A stretch of DNA of 64,000 nt from Xylanibacter ruminicola (GCF_900142525.1 NZ_FRBD01000009.1:62001-126000); one strand, 5' to 3'; positions 15,641 through 23,707 are shown, counted from the first letter of the stretch. Notes: a model not told the origin generated them from the letters alone. Translations and numbers: made by a program.

Positions 15641-15937
15641 TTAGGTAAAAAGAGAAGCAAACTGCATCATCCTTCTGATATTTCTTGTCTCAAATCCTCT
15701 CTTTCCATACTCCTCTTGTAATTGTGTCGCAACCTGCGTCACAATTTGTTTTCCATACTCTACACGTTGGTTACCAAGCAAATCGCGATTAATTCGTTCG
15801 CCAATATGCCAGTACATCATTGTCAGTTCATAATTTGCTGTAGCAGCCACATGAATACGTGCCTGCTTGACAATCTGTCGCAAGTCTTCTATCAGCATCT
15901 GTGCTTCTGGCTGCGCATATTTCCCGACCTCTTCCAT
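15641..15937 (-). pseudogene. N-terminal fragment of a DUF1016 (YhcG-type) PDDEXK nuclease protein
   Basis: About 98 residues from the ATG at 15937; a GTG at 15991 would add 18. The sequence VKQARIHVAATANYELTMMYWHIGERI, QRVEYGKQIV, LQEEYGKRGFETRNIRRMMQFASLF is the DUF1016 N-terminal domain. Intact proteins are about 330-360 residues and continue into a PD-(D/E)XK nuclease domain. Here similarity stops after FASLF and a stop codon follows, 24 nt before the integrase start. Simplest reading: element integration or rearrangement cut the gene. A standalone N-terminal protein is possible but less likely. Confidence 0.75.
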
Positions 15938-15955
15938 AAGATATATCCTAATATG

Positions 15956-16089
15956 TTTGTTATTCTCAAATAAATATCGTACCTTTGCCACGAATATATA
16001 AAGCGAACTTTAAAATATTGAGCATTAAAATACGGCTGCAAAGATACACAAAAAAAGCCACGGGAATGCATAATTTTTCCCGTGTTTTT
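15956..16089 (+). ncRNA. candidate small RNA antisense to the DUF1016 leader, with its own promoter and terminator
   Basis: Promoter TTTG (15956-15959)-N20-TACCTTTG (15980-15987) is a perfect consensus. The transcript would start near 15993 and end at the hairpin CACGGGAA/TTCCCGTG (16059-16066, 16077-16084) with a T5 tract, about 95 nt. A minus-strand -7 box TATCTTTG (16039-16046) would start the DUF1016 transcript near 16032, so the two RNAs overlap by about 40 nt. The coordinates include the promoter. Confidence 0.5.
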
Positions 16090-16245
16090 CCCGTGATAAC
16101 GCAAATTTAACATTACTTAAGATAATACAAGCTGCTTGCAAAACCCCGGAAACACCTATAAAATCAGGCTTTTTAAAAAACTTCGATTTTTACTGATTTC
16201 TTTCAATCACCATATATTGAGTCCGGGTACCCCAACAGAAAAAAG

Positions 16246-16280
16246 ATCGCTAAGCACTACGCTTAGCGATTTCTTTTTTT
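16246..16280. terminator. bidirectional rho-independent terminator after guaD
   Basis: Perfect 10-bp stem ATCGCTAAGC/GCTTAGCGAT (16246-16255, 16261-16270) with a 5-nt loop. T-rich tracts occur on both strands. It ends the minus-strand guaD transcript and separates it from the element. Confidence 0.85.
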
Positions 16281-16755
16281 AGTATTCTATCTTATCAGTT
16301 TTCTCAGTCCACAGGCGGAAAGTTTTCAGCGCCTCATCACGCAACAGCGGCTTGATGGGCACGGTACGCTTCTCTAGTGGAAGTTCCAACTCCTCATAGA
16401 TAAAGTCATCGGCAAAGTCGATATCGCGGGCATCCTTACGGGTGTTGCCATAGAATATCTTACCTATGCGCGCCCAATAGATGGCACCCAAACACATTGG
16501 GCAAGGCTCGCACGATGTATAGATAGTACATCCAGACAAATCGAAAGTACGCAACTTCTGGCATGCCTTACGAATGGTGTTCACCTCAGCATGAGCAGTA
16601 GGATCATTGTCGATTGTCACACTATTGCTGCTACCAGCCACTATCTCGCCGTCCTTAACGATGACGGCTCCAAAGGGACCACCGCCTCGCTCAACACTTT
16701 CGTTGGCGAGGCGGATGGCTTCTCTCATAAATTGTTTATCTTGTTCTGTTATCAT
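16279..16755 (-). CDS. guaD: guanine deaminase (cytidine-deaminase fold)
   Basis: 158 residues, close to the 156 of Bacillus subtilis GuaD and similar along its length. Zinc ligands and the catalytic Glu are in TAHAEV (residues 55-60) and PCPMC (about 86-90); GGGPFGAVIVKDG and AIYWARIGKIFYGN are family signatures. The enzyme deaminates guanine to xanthine in the cytosol, part of purine salvage. The family is related to tRNA adenosine deaminase TadA, but the C-terminal FIYEELELPLEKRTVP segment and the terminal aromatic residue favour guanine deaminase. It lies 8 nt after the DUF349 gene on the same strand, so the two may be co-transcribed. Confidence 0.85.
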   Translation of the reverse strand: MITEQDKQFMREAIRLANESVERGGGPFGAVIVKDGEIVAGSSNSVTIDNDPTAHAEVNTIRKACQKLRTFDLSGCTIYTSCEPCPMCLGAIYWARIGKIFYGNTRKDARDIDFADDFIYEELELPLEKRTVPIKPLLRDEALKTFRLWTEKTDKIEY

Positions 16756-16763
16756 CCGCTATA

Positions 16764-18590
16764 TTACTGTTTGTTTTCTGCATCAATAGCCTTGATCTTC
16801 TCGCGCACAAGAGCCATATCATCCTTCAGCTTCTGCACCTTGCGGTTCATCTCGTCTATCAGGCTGTTGCCCTTCTTCGAGCTGGCATTCAGGAATCCCA
16901 GGTTGTTCTCATAGGTCTGGATTTCCTGCTTCAGAGCCTCATACTGACGGAACAAACGTGCACGCTCGTTGTCGAGTGCGTTCTCACCACGCTCAGCCAC
17001 CTGCTTCAGGTTCTGCTTAAAGTTGCTCAACTTGCGCTTGGCGGTGCTGATGTTCAAGTCCTTATATAGCTTGTCGAGAACGGCATGATACTCCTTGTAG
17101 AGCTTATCCTTCTCTTTATAAGGCACATGACCTACGGCATTGTACTCCTCAACCAGCTTCTGAACCTTGTCGGCCAGATCGTCGCCAGTCTCTTCGGCAA
17201 TAGCCTTCAGTTTCGCAATAATCTCCACTTTCTTATCCAGATTCTCACGCTCCTCACCACGCTGTCCTGCTCCTGCGGCATTACGAGCCTCGAAGAAGGT
17301 GTTACATGCAGCCAGGAACTCAGCCCACAGCTGGTCGCCAAGTTTCTTGGGCACCATACCGATGGTCTTCCACTCCTTCTGCAGGGCGATGAACTTATCA
17401 CCAGTCGACTTCCAGTCGGTAGAATCCTGCAGAGCCTTTGCCTTCTCAATCAGGGCACGCTTCTTGTCGGCATTATCCTTGAATGTCTCCTTCAGGCCCT
17501 TGAAGTAAGCAGCCTTACGACCAAAGAAGTCATCGCATGCAGCACGGAAGCGCTCAAATATCTTCACGTTCATCTTCTGTGGTGCAAAGCCGATGGTCTT
17601 CCACTCTGTCTGGATATCAATAATCTGCTTGGTATGCTTTTCCCAGTCGCCGCTACCCTTGTTCTCCTCGGCAGCGATGGCCTCTACCTTCTCGCAGAGC
17701 ACGGTCTTACGTGCCAGGTTGTCCTCCTCCTTGGCGCGAACACCCTCGAAGTGTGCCTGATGGCGCTTGTTGATAACGCTAGATGCGGCCTTAAAGCGAT
17801 TCCATATGTCCTCACGCTGCTCCTTGGCTACAGGACCTATCTCGCGATACTCCTGATGCAGTTTCTGCAACTGGTGGAAAGCGCTGATCACATCCTCCTC
17901 GTCGGCCAACTTCTCGGCAGCCTCGCAGAGGGCGGTCTTCAGCTCAAAGTTCTTCTTGAAATCATACTCGCGGGCTTCACTGTTCAGGCGAAGCATATCG
18001 TAGAACTGCTCTACGTACAACTGATAGTTACGCCACAACTCGTTGGCCTTATCAGCTGGCACATTCTTAATCTCGCGCCACTGCTCCTGCAGGGCTTTGA
18101 ACTCCTTGTAGTTCTTGTTGGCCTCATCGGGAGTGGTTACCATAGCCTTGATACGGTCGATGATAGCCAGCTTCTTAGTCAGGTTGTCCTGCTTTTCGGC
18201 CTCCATCTCCTTGAATATCTTGGCACGCTTCTCCTTGATAATGCCCATCTCGGCCTTAAACGACTCCTCTTCAGGGTCGGGTGTGTACTGATACTGCTCA
18301 GGATCGCCACCAGCCTCCAGATAAGCCTTGAGTTTAGCCTCACGCTCAGCCACGTGCAACTTGTAGAACGAAGCCTTCAGATACTCCACTTCCTCCTTCT
18401 GCGGTGTCTCGTCGCTGTGGGCGATGTCCTGCAGACGGTGCAACACGTCGGCTTTAGTCTCGTAAACTACACGAGTCTGCTCTTCGTTTTCAACTTGAGG
18501 TTCTGTCTCAACTGCCTGAGATGTAACTTCCTCATTAACTACTTCTTCGTTTGTACCCAACTCGAGGGTATTCTCTTGAGAGTCCATCAT
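16764..18590 (-). CDS. DUF349 repeat protein
   Basis: 608 residues, mostly charged alpha-helix. Five DUF349 repeats can be seen, each with a W/Y-x-x-(I/V)G-x-(V/A)P core: EQWREIKNVPADKAN, QEYREIGPVAKEQ, TEWKTIGFAPQK, KEWKTIGMVPKK and EEYNAVGHVPYKE. The C-terminal 100 residues look like a coiled coil. The N-terminal 45 residues are Glu-rich and disordered. No signal peptide or membrane segment. DUF349 proteins are conserved in Bacteroidota; the molecular function is not established. Its own promoter (-7 at 18644-18651) lies 54 nt upstream. Confidence 0.88.
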   Translation of the reverse strand: MMDSQENTLELGTNEEVVNEEVTSQAVETEPQVENEEQTRVVYETKADVLHRLQDIAHSDETPQKEEVEYLKASFYKLHVAEREAKLKAYLEAGGDPEQYQYTPDPEEESFKAEMGIIKEKRAKIFKEMEAEKQDNLTKKLAIIDRIKAMVTTPDEANKNYKEFKALQEQWREIKNVPADKANELWRNYQLYVEQFYDMLRLNSEAREYDFKKNFELKTALCEAAEKLADEEDVISAFHQLQKLHQEYREIGPVAKEQREDIWNRFKAASSVINKRHQAHFEGVRAKEEDNLARKTVLCEKVEAIAAEENKGSGDWEKHTKQIIDIQTEWKTIGFAPQKMNVKIFERFRAACDDFFGRKAAYFKGLKETFKDNADKKRALIEKAKALQDSTDWKSTGDKFIALQKEWKTIGMVPKKLGDQLWAEFLAACNTFFEARNAAGAGQRGEERENLDKKVEIIAKLKAIAEETGDDLADKVQKLVEEYNAVGHVPYKEKDKLYKEYHAVLDKLYKDLNISTAKRKLSNFKQNLKQVAERGENALDNERARLFRQYEALKQEIQTYENNLGFLNASSKKGNSLIDEMNRKVQKLKDDMALVREKIKAIDAENKQ

Positions 18591-18612
18591 TTAACTATAT
18601 TAATTACTACTA

Positions 18613-18651
18613 AATGATGCTTAGCATCATCAACATTTGGGTTCAAAATTA
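18613..18651 (-). promoter_or_regulatory. promoter and leader hairpin for the DUF349 gene
   Basis: Minus-strand -7 box TAATTTTG at 18644-18651. Between it and the ATG is the hairpin ATGATGC-TTA-GCATCAT (18613-18629), which could affect leader stability. Confidence 0.5.
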
Positions 18652-18705
18652 AGCATTATTATTGAAACTACCTAATTTTTTTTAGTTTTTTTGCGGTTTT
18701 GTGGC

Positions 18706-19632
18706 CTAAACTAGTCGTTTCCTGCGGAAAATACCCCATGCAATGGCCGAAATGGCAACCGAAAAGATGATGGCGATGACAAATCCCCATGGTTTCGACT
18801 CCATACCGTTTACCAGATTCATACCGAACATCGACGTAATGAGCGTAGGTATCATCATGATGATGGTTACCGATGTCAGCGTACGCATCACGGTGTTCAT
18901 GTTGTTGTTGATAATACTCTGATAGGTATCCATTGTCGACTCCAGAATGTTCGAGTAGATACTGGTAGTCTCGCGGGCCTGTGTCATCTCGATGTTAACA
19001 TCCTCAATCAGGTCGGCATCCAGTTCGTCAATCTGCAGTTTGAACTTCAGTTTCGACAGCAGTGTCTCGTTACCACGTATAGAGGTTTGGAAGTACGTCA
19101 GCGAGTCTTGCAGTCGGCTTAGTCCTATCAGGCTCTCGTTGTTCACCTCCTTATCCAGGTTGCGCTTGGCCTTGTCTACCAGCATCGATATCTGCTTCAG
19201 TCGCTTCAGATACCACACGGCACTACTCAGGAACAAGCGGAAAATCATATCCACATGGTCTGTAAATCCTTCGCCGCGCTTCTGCTGGAAGCTCACAAAG
19301 TCAATCATCACGTTGGTCTCGTAGTAACACACGGTGATGGTCACATCGCGCTTGTGTATGATACCAAGAGGCACGGTGGTGTATGGTGTCCTTGAGCGTA
19401 TCTCCTTGACATAAGGTATACGCAGAATGATGAGCATCCATCCGTCGTCGTATTCATAACGGGCACGCTCATCAGTATCGCTGATGTCCGACATAAAGTA
19501 GTCGGGGATGTTAAACTTCTCCTCGAGTTCGCGCTGGTCTTCTTCGGTGGGGCATGTCACCTGTATCCAGCAATTGGGCTGCCACTCGTCTATTTGGGTC
19601 AGTCCGCCTTGGGTATTCCAGAATGTCTTCAT
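18706..19632 (-). CDS. corA: CorA-family magnesium/cobalt transporter
   Basis: 308 residues. A large cytosolic N-terminal domain is followed by two C-terminal membrane helices. The first ends in the signature FGMNLVNGM, with GMN as the selectivity filter, and the second is GFVIAIIFSVAISAIAWGIF, followed by the basic tail RRKRLV. CorA channels form inner-membrane pentamers that import Mg2+. The gene lies 115 nt downstream of the DUF349 start with its own promoter (-7 at 19803-19810) and a long leader of about 165 nt. Confidence 0.93.
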   Translation of the reverse strand: MKTFWNTQGGLTQIDEWQPNCWIQVTCPTEEDQRELEEKFNIPDYFMSDISDTDERARYEYDDGWMLIILRIPYVKEIRSRTPYTTVPLGIIHKRDVTITVCYYETNVMIDFVSFQQKRGEGFTDHVDMIFRLFLSSAVWYLKRLKQISMLVDKAKRNLDKEVNNESLIGLSRLQDSLTYFQTSIRGNETLLSKLKFKLQIDELDADLIEDVNIEMTQARETTSIYSNILESTMDTYQSIINNNMNTVMRTLTSVTIIMMIPTLITSMFGMNLVNGMESKPWGFVIAIIFSVAISAIAWGIFRRKRLV

Positions 19633-19967
19633 TTTGCTAATCCTTTTTTTGATCGTAGGCGCATGAGTGCGAGGGCACGTGGGCGCGAGAAATGACTTAG
19701 CGGCAAGAGGATTAGCTATCTTGCTGCATCCTCCAGCCTAATAATTGTAATTATTCGCCGGGTAATCGTCCATAATTTTGTTATTTATTTGTTTTATCGG
19801 GTGCAAAGTTACGAATAAGCGAGTAAAAAACCAAATTTTTTTGAGTTTTTTTGAGCGTGAATAACTTAGAACGTAGTTCAAAGTTAAATAAAAAATGGCG
19901 ATAATCAAAGAAAATCGCCATTTTTTTCGAAGGTACGGAGGTACGGGGGAACAGGACGCACCACCGT
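19633..19967. other. corA-pepD intergenic region: promoter, period-8 GC-rich array, terminator
   Basis: No gene is seen in these 335 nt. They hold a degenerate GC-rich period-8 array (about 19658-19690, ending GGGCACGTGGGCGCGAG), the corA promoter on the minus strand (TTTG-N20-TAACTTTG, -7 at 19803-19810), a strong hairpin AAATGGCGAT/ATCGCCATTT (19893-19902, 19913-19922) with T-tracts on both strands that probably terminates pepD, and a short GGTACGGA repeat at 19929-19946. Confidence 0.7.
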
Positions 19968-21425
19968 TTATTTCTCAGGAATATCCTCGAGTGTCTTCTT
20001 CAGGAGTTCCCAGAACGGAGCCACGGTCTCGATGAGTGCACGCTCGGTTGTGGTATGGGGCGACTTCATGGTTGGGCCCATGCTCACCACATCCAAGTGT
20101 GGATACTTACCCAGAATGATTGAGCACTCCAGTCCGGCATGGTCTACCTGTATGATACCGTCCTTGCCAAACAGCTCCTTATACTCCTTCAGCAACAGGT
20201 GCAGAATCTCAGAGTCGGGGTTTGGATCCCATCCGCCATAGCTACCTGCGGTCTCCACCTTCATGCCGGCCATGTTGAAGCAACTCTCCAGGGTCTTCAC
20301 AATGTAGTCCTTCATATCCTCGCGACTTGAGCGGGCCAGAATCTTGATCATGGCGTGGCCACCGCCAATCTCGATGATAGCCAGATTGCTCGATGTCTCT
20401 ACTACGCTTGGGTAGCTGGGAATCATACGTACCACACCGTCGTGGCAACCATAGATCACATTTATCAGGTTGTCCTGAATCTCCTGTGGCACCTCCATCT
20501 TTGGTGTCTCTACATCCTCGCAGATCACCTCGATACCACTCTCTATGCCCTTATACTCATCCTGGAAGTCCTCCAGCCAGTCGGCGGCCAACTCTTTCAG
20601 AGCAGCCACATTCTCCTTAGGCAATGTCAGTACAGCCTCGGCCTTAAATGGGATGGCATTACGCATGTTTCCGCCCTGCCAGCAAGCCAATCGGGCCTCA
20701 CACTCCTCGATAGCCTCGCGAACCAAGCGAACCAACAGCTTGTTGGCGTTTCCACGACCTTCGTGAATCTCCAGTCCCGAGTGTCCGCCACGCAGTCCCT
20801 TCACGGTTACCTTTACAGCAGCATCGTCGGCATCGGTCTCCACCTCTTTATAGTCGAGTGTAGCGGTAATGTTGATACCACCGGCACTACCGATTACGAA
20901 CTTGCCCCAGTGCTCTGAGTCGAGGTTCATCAGTATGTCGCCGTTCAGCTCGCCCTCGGGCAGTCCGTTAGCGCCAAACATGCCGGTCTCTTCGTCGGCA
21001 GTAATCAGTGCCTCTACCGGTCCGTGCTTCAGCGTTTTGTCCTCCATAATAGCCATGATGGCAGCTACGCCCAGACCGTTGTCGGCACCCAGTGTGGTTC
21101 CCTTGGCCTTCACCCACTCGCCGTCAATCCAAGGCTGTATGGGGTCGGTCTCAAAGTTATGGTTACTCTCGGGTGTCTTCTGTGGCACCATGTCCATGTG
21201 TGCCTGCAGTATCACGCCCTTCTTTTTCTCCATTCCGGCCGAGGCGGGTTTACGCATCACAATGTTATCGGCAGGATCCTTAAAGGCCTCCACACCTACC
21301 TGCTTAGCAAAGTCGAGCAGGAACTGTTGTACTTTCTCCAGATGTCCTGATGGACGTGGAACCTGTGTCAGTGCATAGAAATTTTTCCAGATGCACGTAG
21401 GGTTCAAGTTTTTAATTTCACTCAT
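19968..21425 (-). CDS. pepD: aminoacyl-histidine dipeptidase (Xaa-His dipeptidase, M20 family)
   Basis: 485 residues, the usual length. M20 metallopeptidase motifs are in order: LQAHMDMVPQ (zinc His and catalytic Asp, about residue 78), GADNGLGVAAIMAI (zinc Asp), ADEETGMFGA (catalytic Glu and zinc Glu), MNLDSEHWG, and a late MSPHTTTERA with the last zinc His. It hydrolyses dipeptides such as Xaa-His (carnosinase-like) in the cytosol. Its ATG overlaps the stop of the flippase-like gene (ATGA), so the two are translationally coupled. Confidence 0.93.
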   Translation of the reverse strand: MSEIKNLNPTCIWKNFYALTQVPRPSGHLEKVQQFLLDFAKQVGVEAFKDPADNIVMRKPASAGMEKKKGVILQAHMDMVPQKTPESNHNFETDPIQPWIDGEWVKAKGTTLGADNGLGVAAIMAIMEDKTLKHGPVEALITADEETGMFGANGLPEGELNGDILMNLDSEHWGKFVIGSAGGINITATLDYKEVETDADDAAVKVTVKGLRGGHSGLEIHEGRGNANKLLVRLVREAIEECEARLACWQGGNMRNAIPFKAEAVLTLPKENVAALKELAADWLEDFQDEYKGIESGIEVICEDVETPKMEVPQEIQDNLINVIYGCHDGVVRMIPSYPSVVETSSNLAIIEIGGGHAMIKILARSSREDMKDYIVKTLESCFNMAGMKVETAGSYGGWDPNPDSEILHLLLKEYKELFGKDGIIQVDHAGLECSIILGKYPHLDVVSMGPTMKSPHTTTERALIETVAPFWELLKKTLEDIPEK

Positions 21426-22462
21426 AGTTTTTCTATTTTGGGGTTTAATCTTTTAGTAAAAAGTAAAGCAGCCCAGGCGTAGATGCCAAGGGCGATGACC
21501 AGCATGGTCTGCACGGTATGCACGATGAGCACAAACCACAGCGCCTGTTCGTCGGCCACACCATAGAGGATGAGCATAGTCTTGATGGCAAAGTGCCACG
21601 GACCGGCTCCGTTTGGTGTTGGCACGATCACGGCGAAGTTGGCCACCACAAACGATACCAACGCGCAACCTATGCCCAGATTAGCGGTGAAGTCGAAGCA
21701 GAAGAACGTCAGGTAGTAATGCAGGAAATACATCACCCAGATGCCTACCGAGAAGAACAGGTATAGTGGCAGGTTGCGCACATCCTTCAACGAGAGCACA
21801 CCCTCCCAGATGCCACTAAACGTCATTTTCACCTTATTATATATAGAGAAGTTCTTCAGTAGCAGGTGTAGCAATATGGCCACGGCTACACCGCAGATAG
21901 CCGTTACCACCCATCCCGTCAGCGAGAAGCTGTTCAGTATACGGTCCATCGATGTACCCGTCTTGCGGAAAAAGGTGCCGAAGATACTCATCTCAAGCAG
22001 CAGTATGATGCCCGAGTATATCATCACTATCAGCGTGTCGACGGCTCGCTCCGTTACCACCGTTCCCAGCGCCTTCGAAAACGATATCCCATCGTAGCGC
22101 TTCAAAATGGCGCAACGCGAGAACTCACCGATACGTGGAATCACCAAGCTCGCCGCATAGCTGATAAATATGGCGTAGGTGCAGATACTGCTTCGTATTT
22201 CGGGGGTGCGGGGTTGCGTGGTACCTTCGTCCCCCCGAATAATTGGCTCCAGCGTCTGCTTCCAGCGCCATGCTCTGAACATCTGCGCCAATATACCAAA
22301 GGGGAAGCTCAACAGCATCCACGTCCAGTCCATCTCTTCGGTCAGCACATGGCGTATCACCGAGAAATCCTCGCCTCGGTACATCCACCACAAAATAGCA
22401 CCACCCAACACAAAGGGCAGCACTACCTTAGCCACGCTACTGATGATGTTTTTTAATTCCAT
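21422..22462 (-). CDS. flippase-like (lysylphosphatidylglycerol synthetase TM-region, UPF0104) membrane protein
   Basis: 346 residues with eight or so membrane helices. Family features include a first helix, WTWMLLSFPFGILAQMFRAWRWKQ, IPRIGEFSRCAILKRYDGISFSKALGTVVTERAVDT, and PTPNGAGPWHFAIK near the C-terminus. These match the AglD/MprF-type flippase-like family, integral proteins thought to move lipids or lipid-linked molecules; the substrate is unknown. Its -7 box ends 5 nt before the ATG (TAACTTTGCACCCATGG), so the mRNA from that promoter would be nearly leaderless; a second promoter lies about 75 nt upstream. Confidence 0.85.
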   Translation of the reverse strand: MELKNIISSVAKVVLPFVLGGAILWWMYRGEDFSVIRHVLTEEMDWTWMLLSFPFGILAQMFRAWRWKQTLEPIIRGDEGTTQPRTPEIRSSICTYAIFISYAASLVIPRIGEFSRCAILKRYDGISFSKALGTVVTERAVDTLIVMIYSGIILLLEMSIFGTFFRKTGTSMDRILNSFSLTGWVVTAICGVAVAILLHLLLKNFSIYNKVKMTFSGIWEGVLSLKDVRNLPLYLFFSVGIWVMYFLHYYLTFFCFDFTANLGIGCALVSFVVANFAVIVPTPNGAGPWHFAIKTMLILYGVADEQALWFVLIVHTVQTMLVIALGIYAWAALLFTKRLNPKIEKL

Positions 22463-22467
22463 GGGTG

Positions 22468-22582
22468 CAAAGTTACGAATAAACGAGTGAAATACAAAAT
22501 AAATCCGAATTTATTTTTATTTCCGAGTGGTAGTAACTTCGGCAAAGCCAAAATTACGAATAAGTGAGCAAAATTCCAAATT
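22468..22582 (-). promoter_or_regulatory. two tandem minus-strand promoters of the flippase-pepD operon
   Basis: Proximal: TTTG-N19-TAACTTTG with -7 at 22468-22475. Distal: TTTG-N20-TAATTTTG with -7 at about 22551-22558. Both share the spacer word CTCG(T/-)TTATTCG or CTCACTTATTCG, as does the corA promoter. Confidence 0.6.
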
Positions 22583-22653
22583 TTATTTGATTTTTATTAT
22601 TTATTGATACGTGTCAACGATTCCCCATTTTTTTACTGTTTTTATGCGAAATC

Positions 22654-22685
22654 TTTGGCTGTGTGCGCAAACAGCCGTACCTTTG
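22654..22685 (+). promoter_or_regulatory. consensus promoter for the 34-aa membrane peptide
   Basis: TTTG (22654-22657)-N20-TACCTTTG (22678-22685), a perfect Bacteroidota promoter, about 48 nt upstream of the small ORF. Confidence 0.75.
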
Positions 22686-22733
22686 CAGCGGTTTTAAGGA
22701 TAACAATTATATTTTAGAGAAAGGAAATTTATT

Positions 22734-22838
22734 ATGGTAACATTAGAAACAAGTTTTTTGTTGATGACTTTGGCCGCCTTTGCACTGGCCGTTTCACTGG
22801 TAGTAACCGTTGCTGTTAATGTAGACAACAATAAGTAA
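22734..22838 (+). CDS. 34-residue single-span membrane peptide, unknown function
   Basis: Codes for a 34-residue peptide with one hydrophobic helix ([23 protein letters not shown]) and a short polar tail DNNK. The AGAAAGGAAA sequence 7-16 nt before the ATG could serve as a ribosome site. It is bracketed by a perfect promoter and a strong terminator, which supports a real monocistronic transcript. Its form is like that of small membrane regulators of transporters (KdpF- or SbtA-type size), but I do not recognise it. It lies between divergent genes, so it is not a by-product of a larger ORF. Confidence 0.65.
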
Positions 22839-22865
22839 TTCAATAGGTAACCGAAAAAAAATGAG

Positions 22866-22895
22866 TCGCAGATCTTATAATCTGCGATTTTTTTT
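22866..22895 (+). terminator. rho-independent terminator after the small membrane peptide
   Basis: Perfect stem TCGCAGAT/ATCTGCGA (22866-22873, 22880-22887), 6-nt loop, T8 tract. It is immediately followed by the ksgA promoter. Confidence 0.88.
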
Positions 22896-22897
22896 AT

Positions 22898-22905
22898 TAT
22901 CTTTG
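22898..22905 (+). promoter_or_regulatory. ksgA promoter -7 box, nearly leaderless
   Basis: TATCTTTG ends 5 nt before the ksgA ATG (TATCTTTGCACCCATG). Transcription would start at or beside the start codon. Confidence 0.6.
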
Positions 22906-22910
22906 CACCC

Positions 22911-23705
22911 ATGAAACAAGTTCGCCCTAAGAAAAACCTCGGTCAGCACTTCTTGACCGACCTGAACATAGCCAAACGCATCGCCGATACGGTGGATGCT
23001 TGTCCTGATATCCCCGTACTCGAGGTAGGCCCCGGCATGGGGGTCATGACCCAGTATCTGGTAGAAAAGCCCCGCCCCTTCAAGGTAGTAGAGATCGACC
23101 GCGAGAGTGTGGCTTATCTGCAGGAGAATTTCCCTCGTCTAAATGACAACATCATCGGTGGCGACTTCCTGCGTATGGACCTGCATGAGGTATTTGACGG
23201 GCAGCAGTTTGTGCTGACAGGCAACTATCCTTACGACATCTCATCGCAGATTTTCTTCAAGATGCTCGACAACAAGGACCTCATCCCCTGCTGCACCGGT
23301 ATGATTCAGCACGAGGTGGCCGTGCGCATGGCCTCGCAGCCCGGCAACAAGCAATACGGCATCCTGTCCGTATTGATTCAGGCTTGGTATAACGTGGAAT
23401 ATCTGTTTACCGTAGAGCCCGGCGTGTTCAACCCGCCACCCAAGGTGCAGAGTGCCGTTATCCGCATGACGCGCAACGAGGTAACCGATCTGGGATGCGA
23501 CGAGCAGTTGTTCCGCCGCGTGGTTAAGACCACCTTCAACCAGCGTCGCAAGATGCTGCGCGTGTCGCTACGCCAGATTTTCGATGCTGCCCACCCCGCT
23601 CCGGCAGGGTTCTTCGAGGCCGACGTGATGACACGCCGCCCCGAACAACTCTCCATTCCTCAGTTCATCGAACTCACCAACATGGTTGCCGCCGCTATAC
23701 GCTAA
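22911..23705 (+). CDS. ksgA: 16S rRNA (adenine(1518)-N(6)/adenine(1519)-N(6))-dimethyltransferase
   Basis: 264 residues, full length. KKNLGQHFL at the N-terminus and VLEVGPGMGVMTQYL (SAM-binding motif I, about residues 36-50) are diagnostic; FVLTGNYPYDISSQIFFKML contains the NxPY-type catalytic motif NYPY, and VQSAVIRM lies in the C-terminal part. It dimethylates the two adjacent adenines in the 3' hairpin of 16S rRNA late in 30S assembly. A TATCTTTG box immediately upstream suggests a very short leader. Confidence 0.96.
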   Translation: MKQVRPKKNLGQHFLTDLNIAKRIADTVDACPDIPVLEVGPGMGVMTQYLVEKPRPFKVVEIDRESVAYLQENFPRLNDNIIGGDFLRMDLHEVFDGQQFVLTGNYPYDISSQIFFKMLDNKDLIPCCTGMIQHEVAVRMASQPGNKQYGILSVLIQAWYNVEYLFTVEPGVFNPPPKVQSAVIRMTRNEVTDLGCDEQLFRRVVKTTFNQRRKMLRVSLRQIFDAAHPAPAGFFEADVMTRRPEQLSIPQFIELTNMVAAAIR

Positions 23706-23707
23706 GA

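Noticed and set aside
17085..18617. Long plus-strand ORF of 510 codons opposite the DUF349 gene
   Set aside because: It is a low-complexity Leu-rich shadow of the highly charged DUF349 gene, with no start context or homologous features.
16764..22462. Possible continuation of the mobile element to the right of 16.2 kb
   Set aside because: guaD, DUF349, corA, pepD and the genes that follow are ordinary chromosomal genes with their own promoters and terminators.
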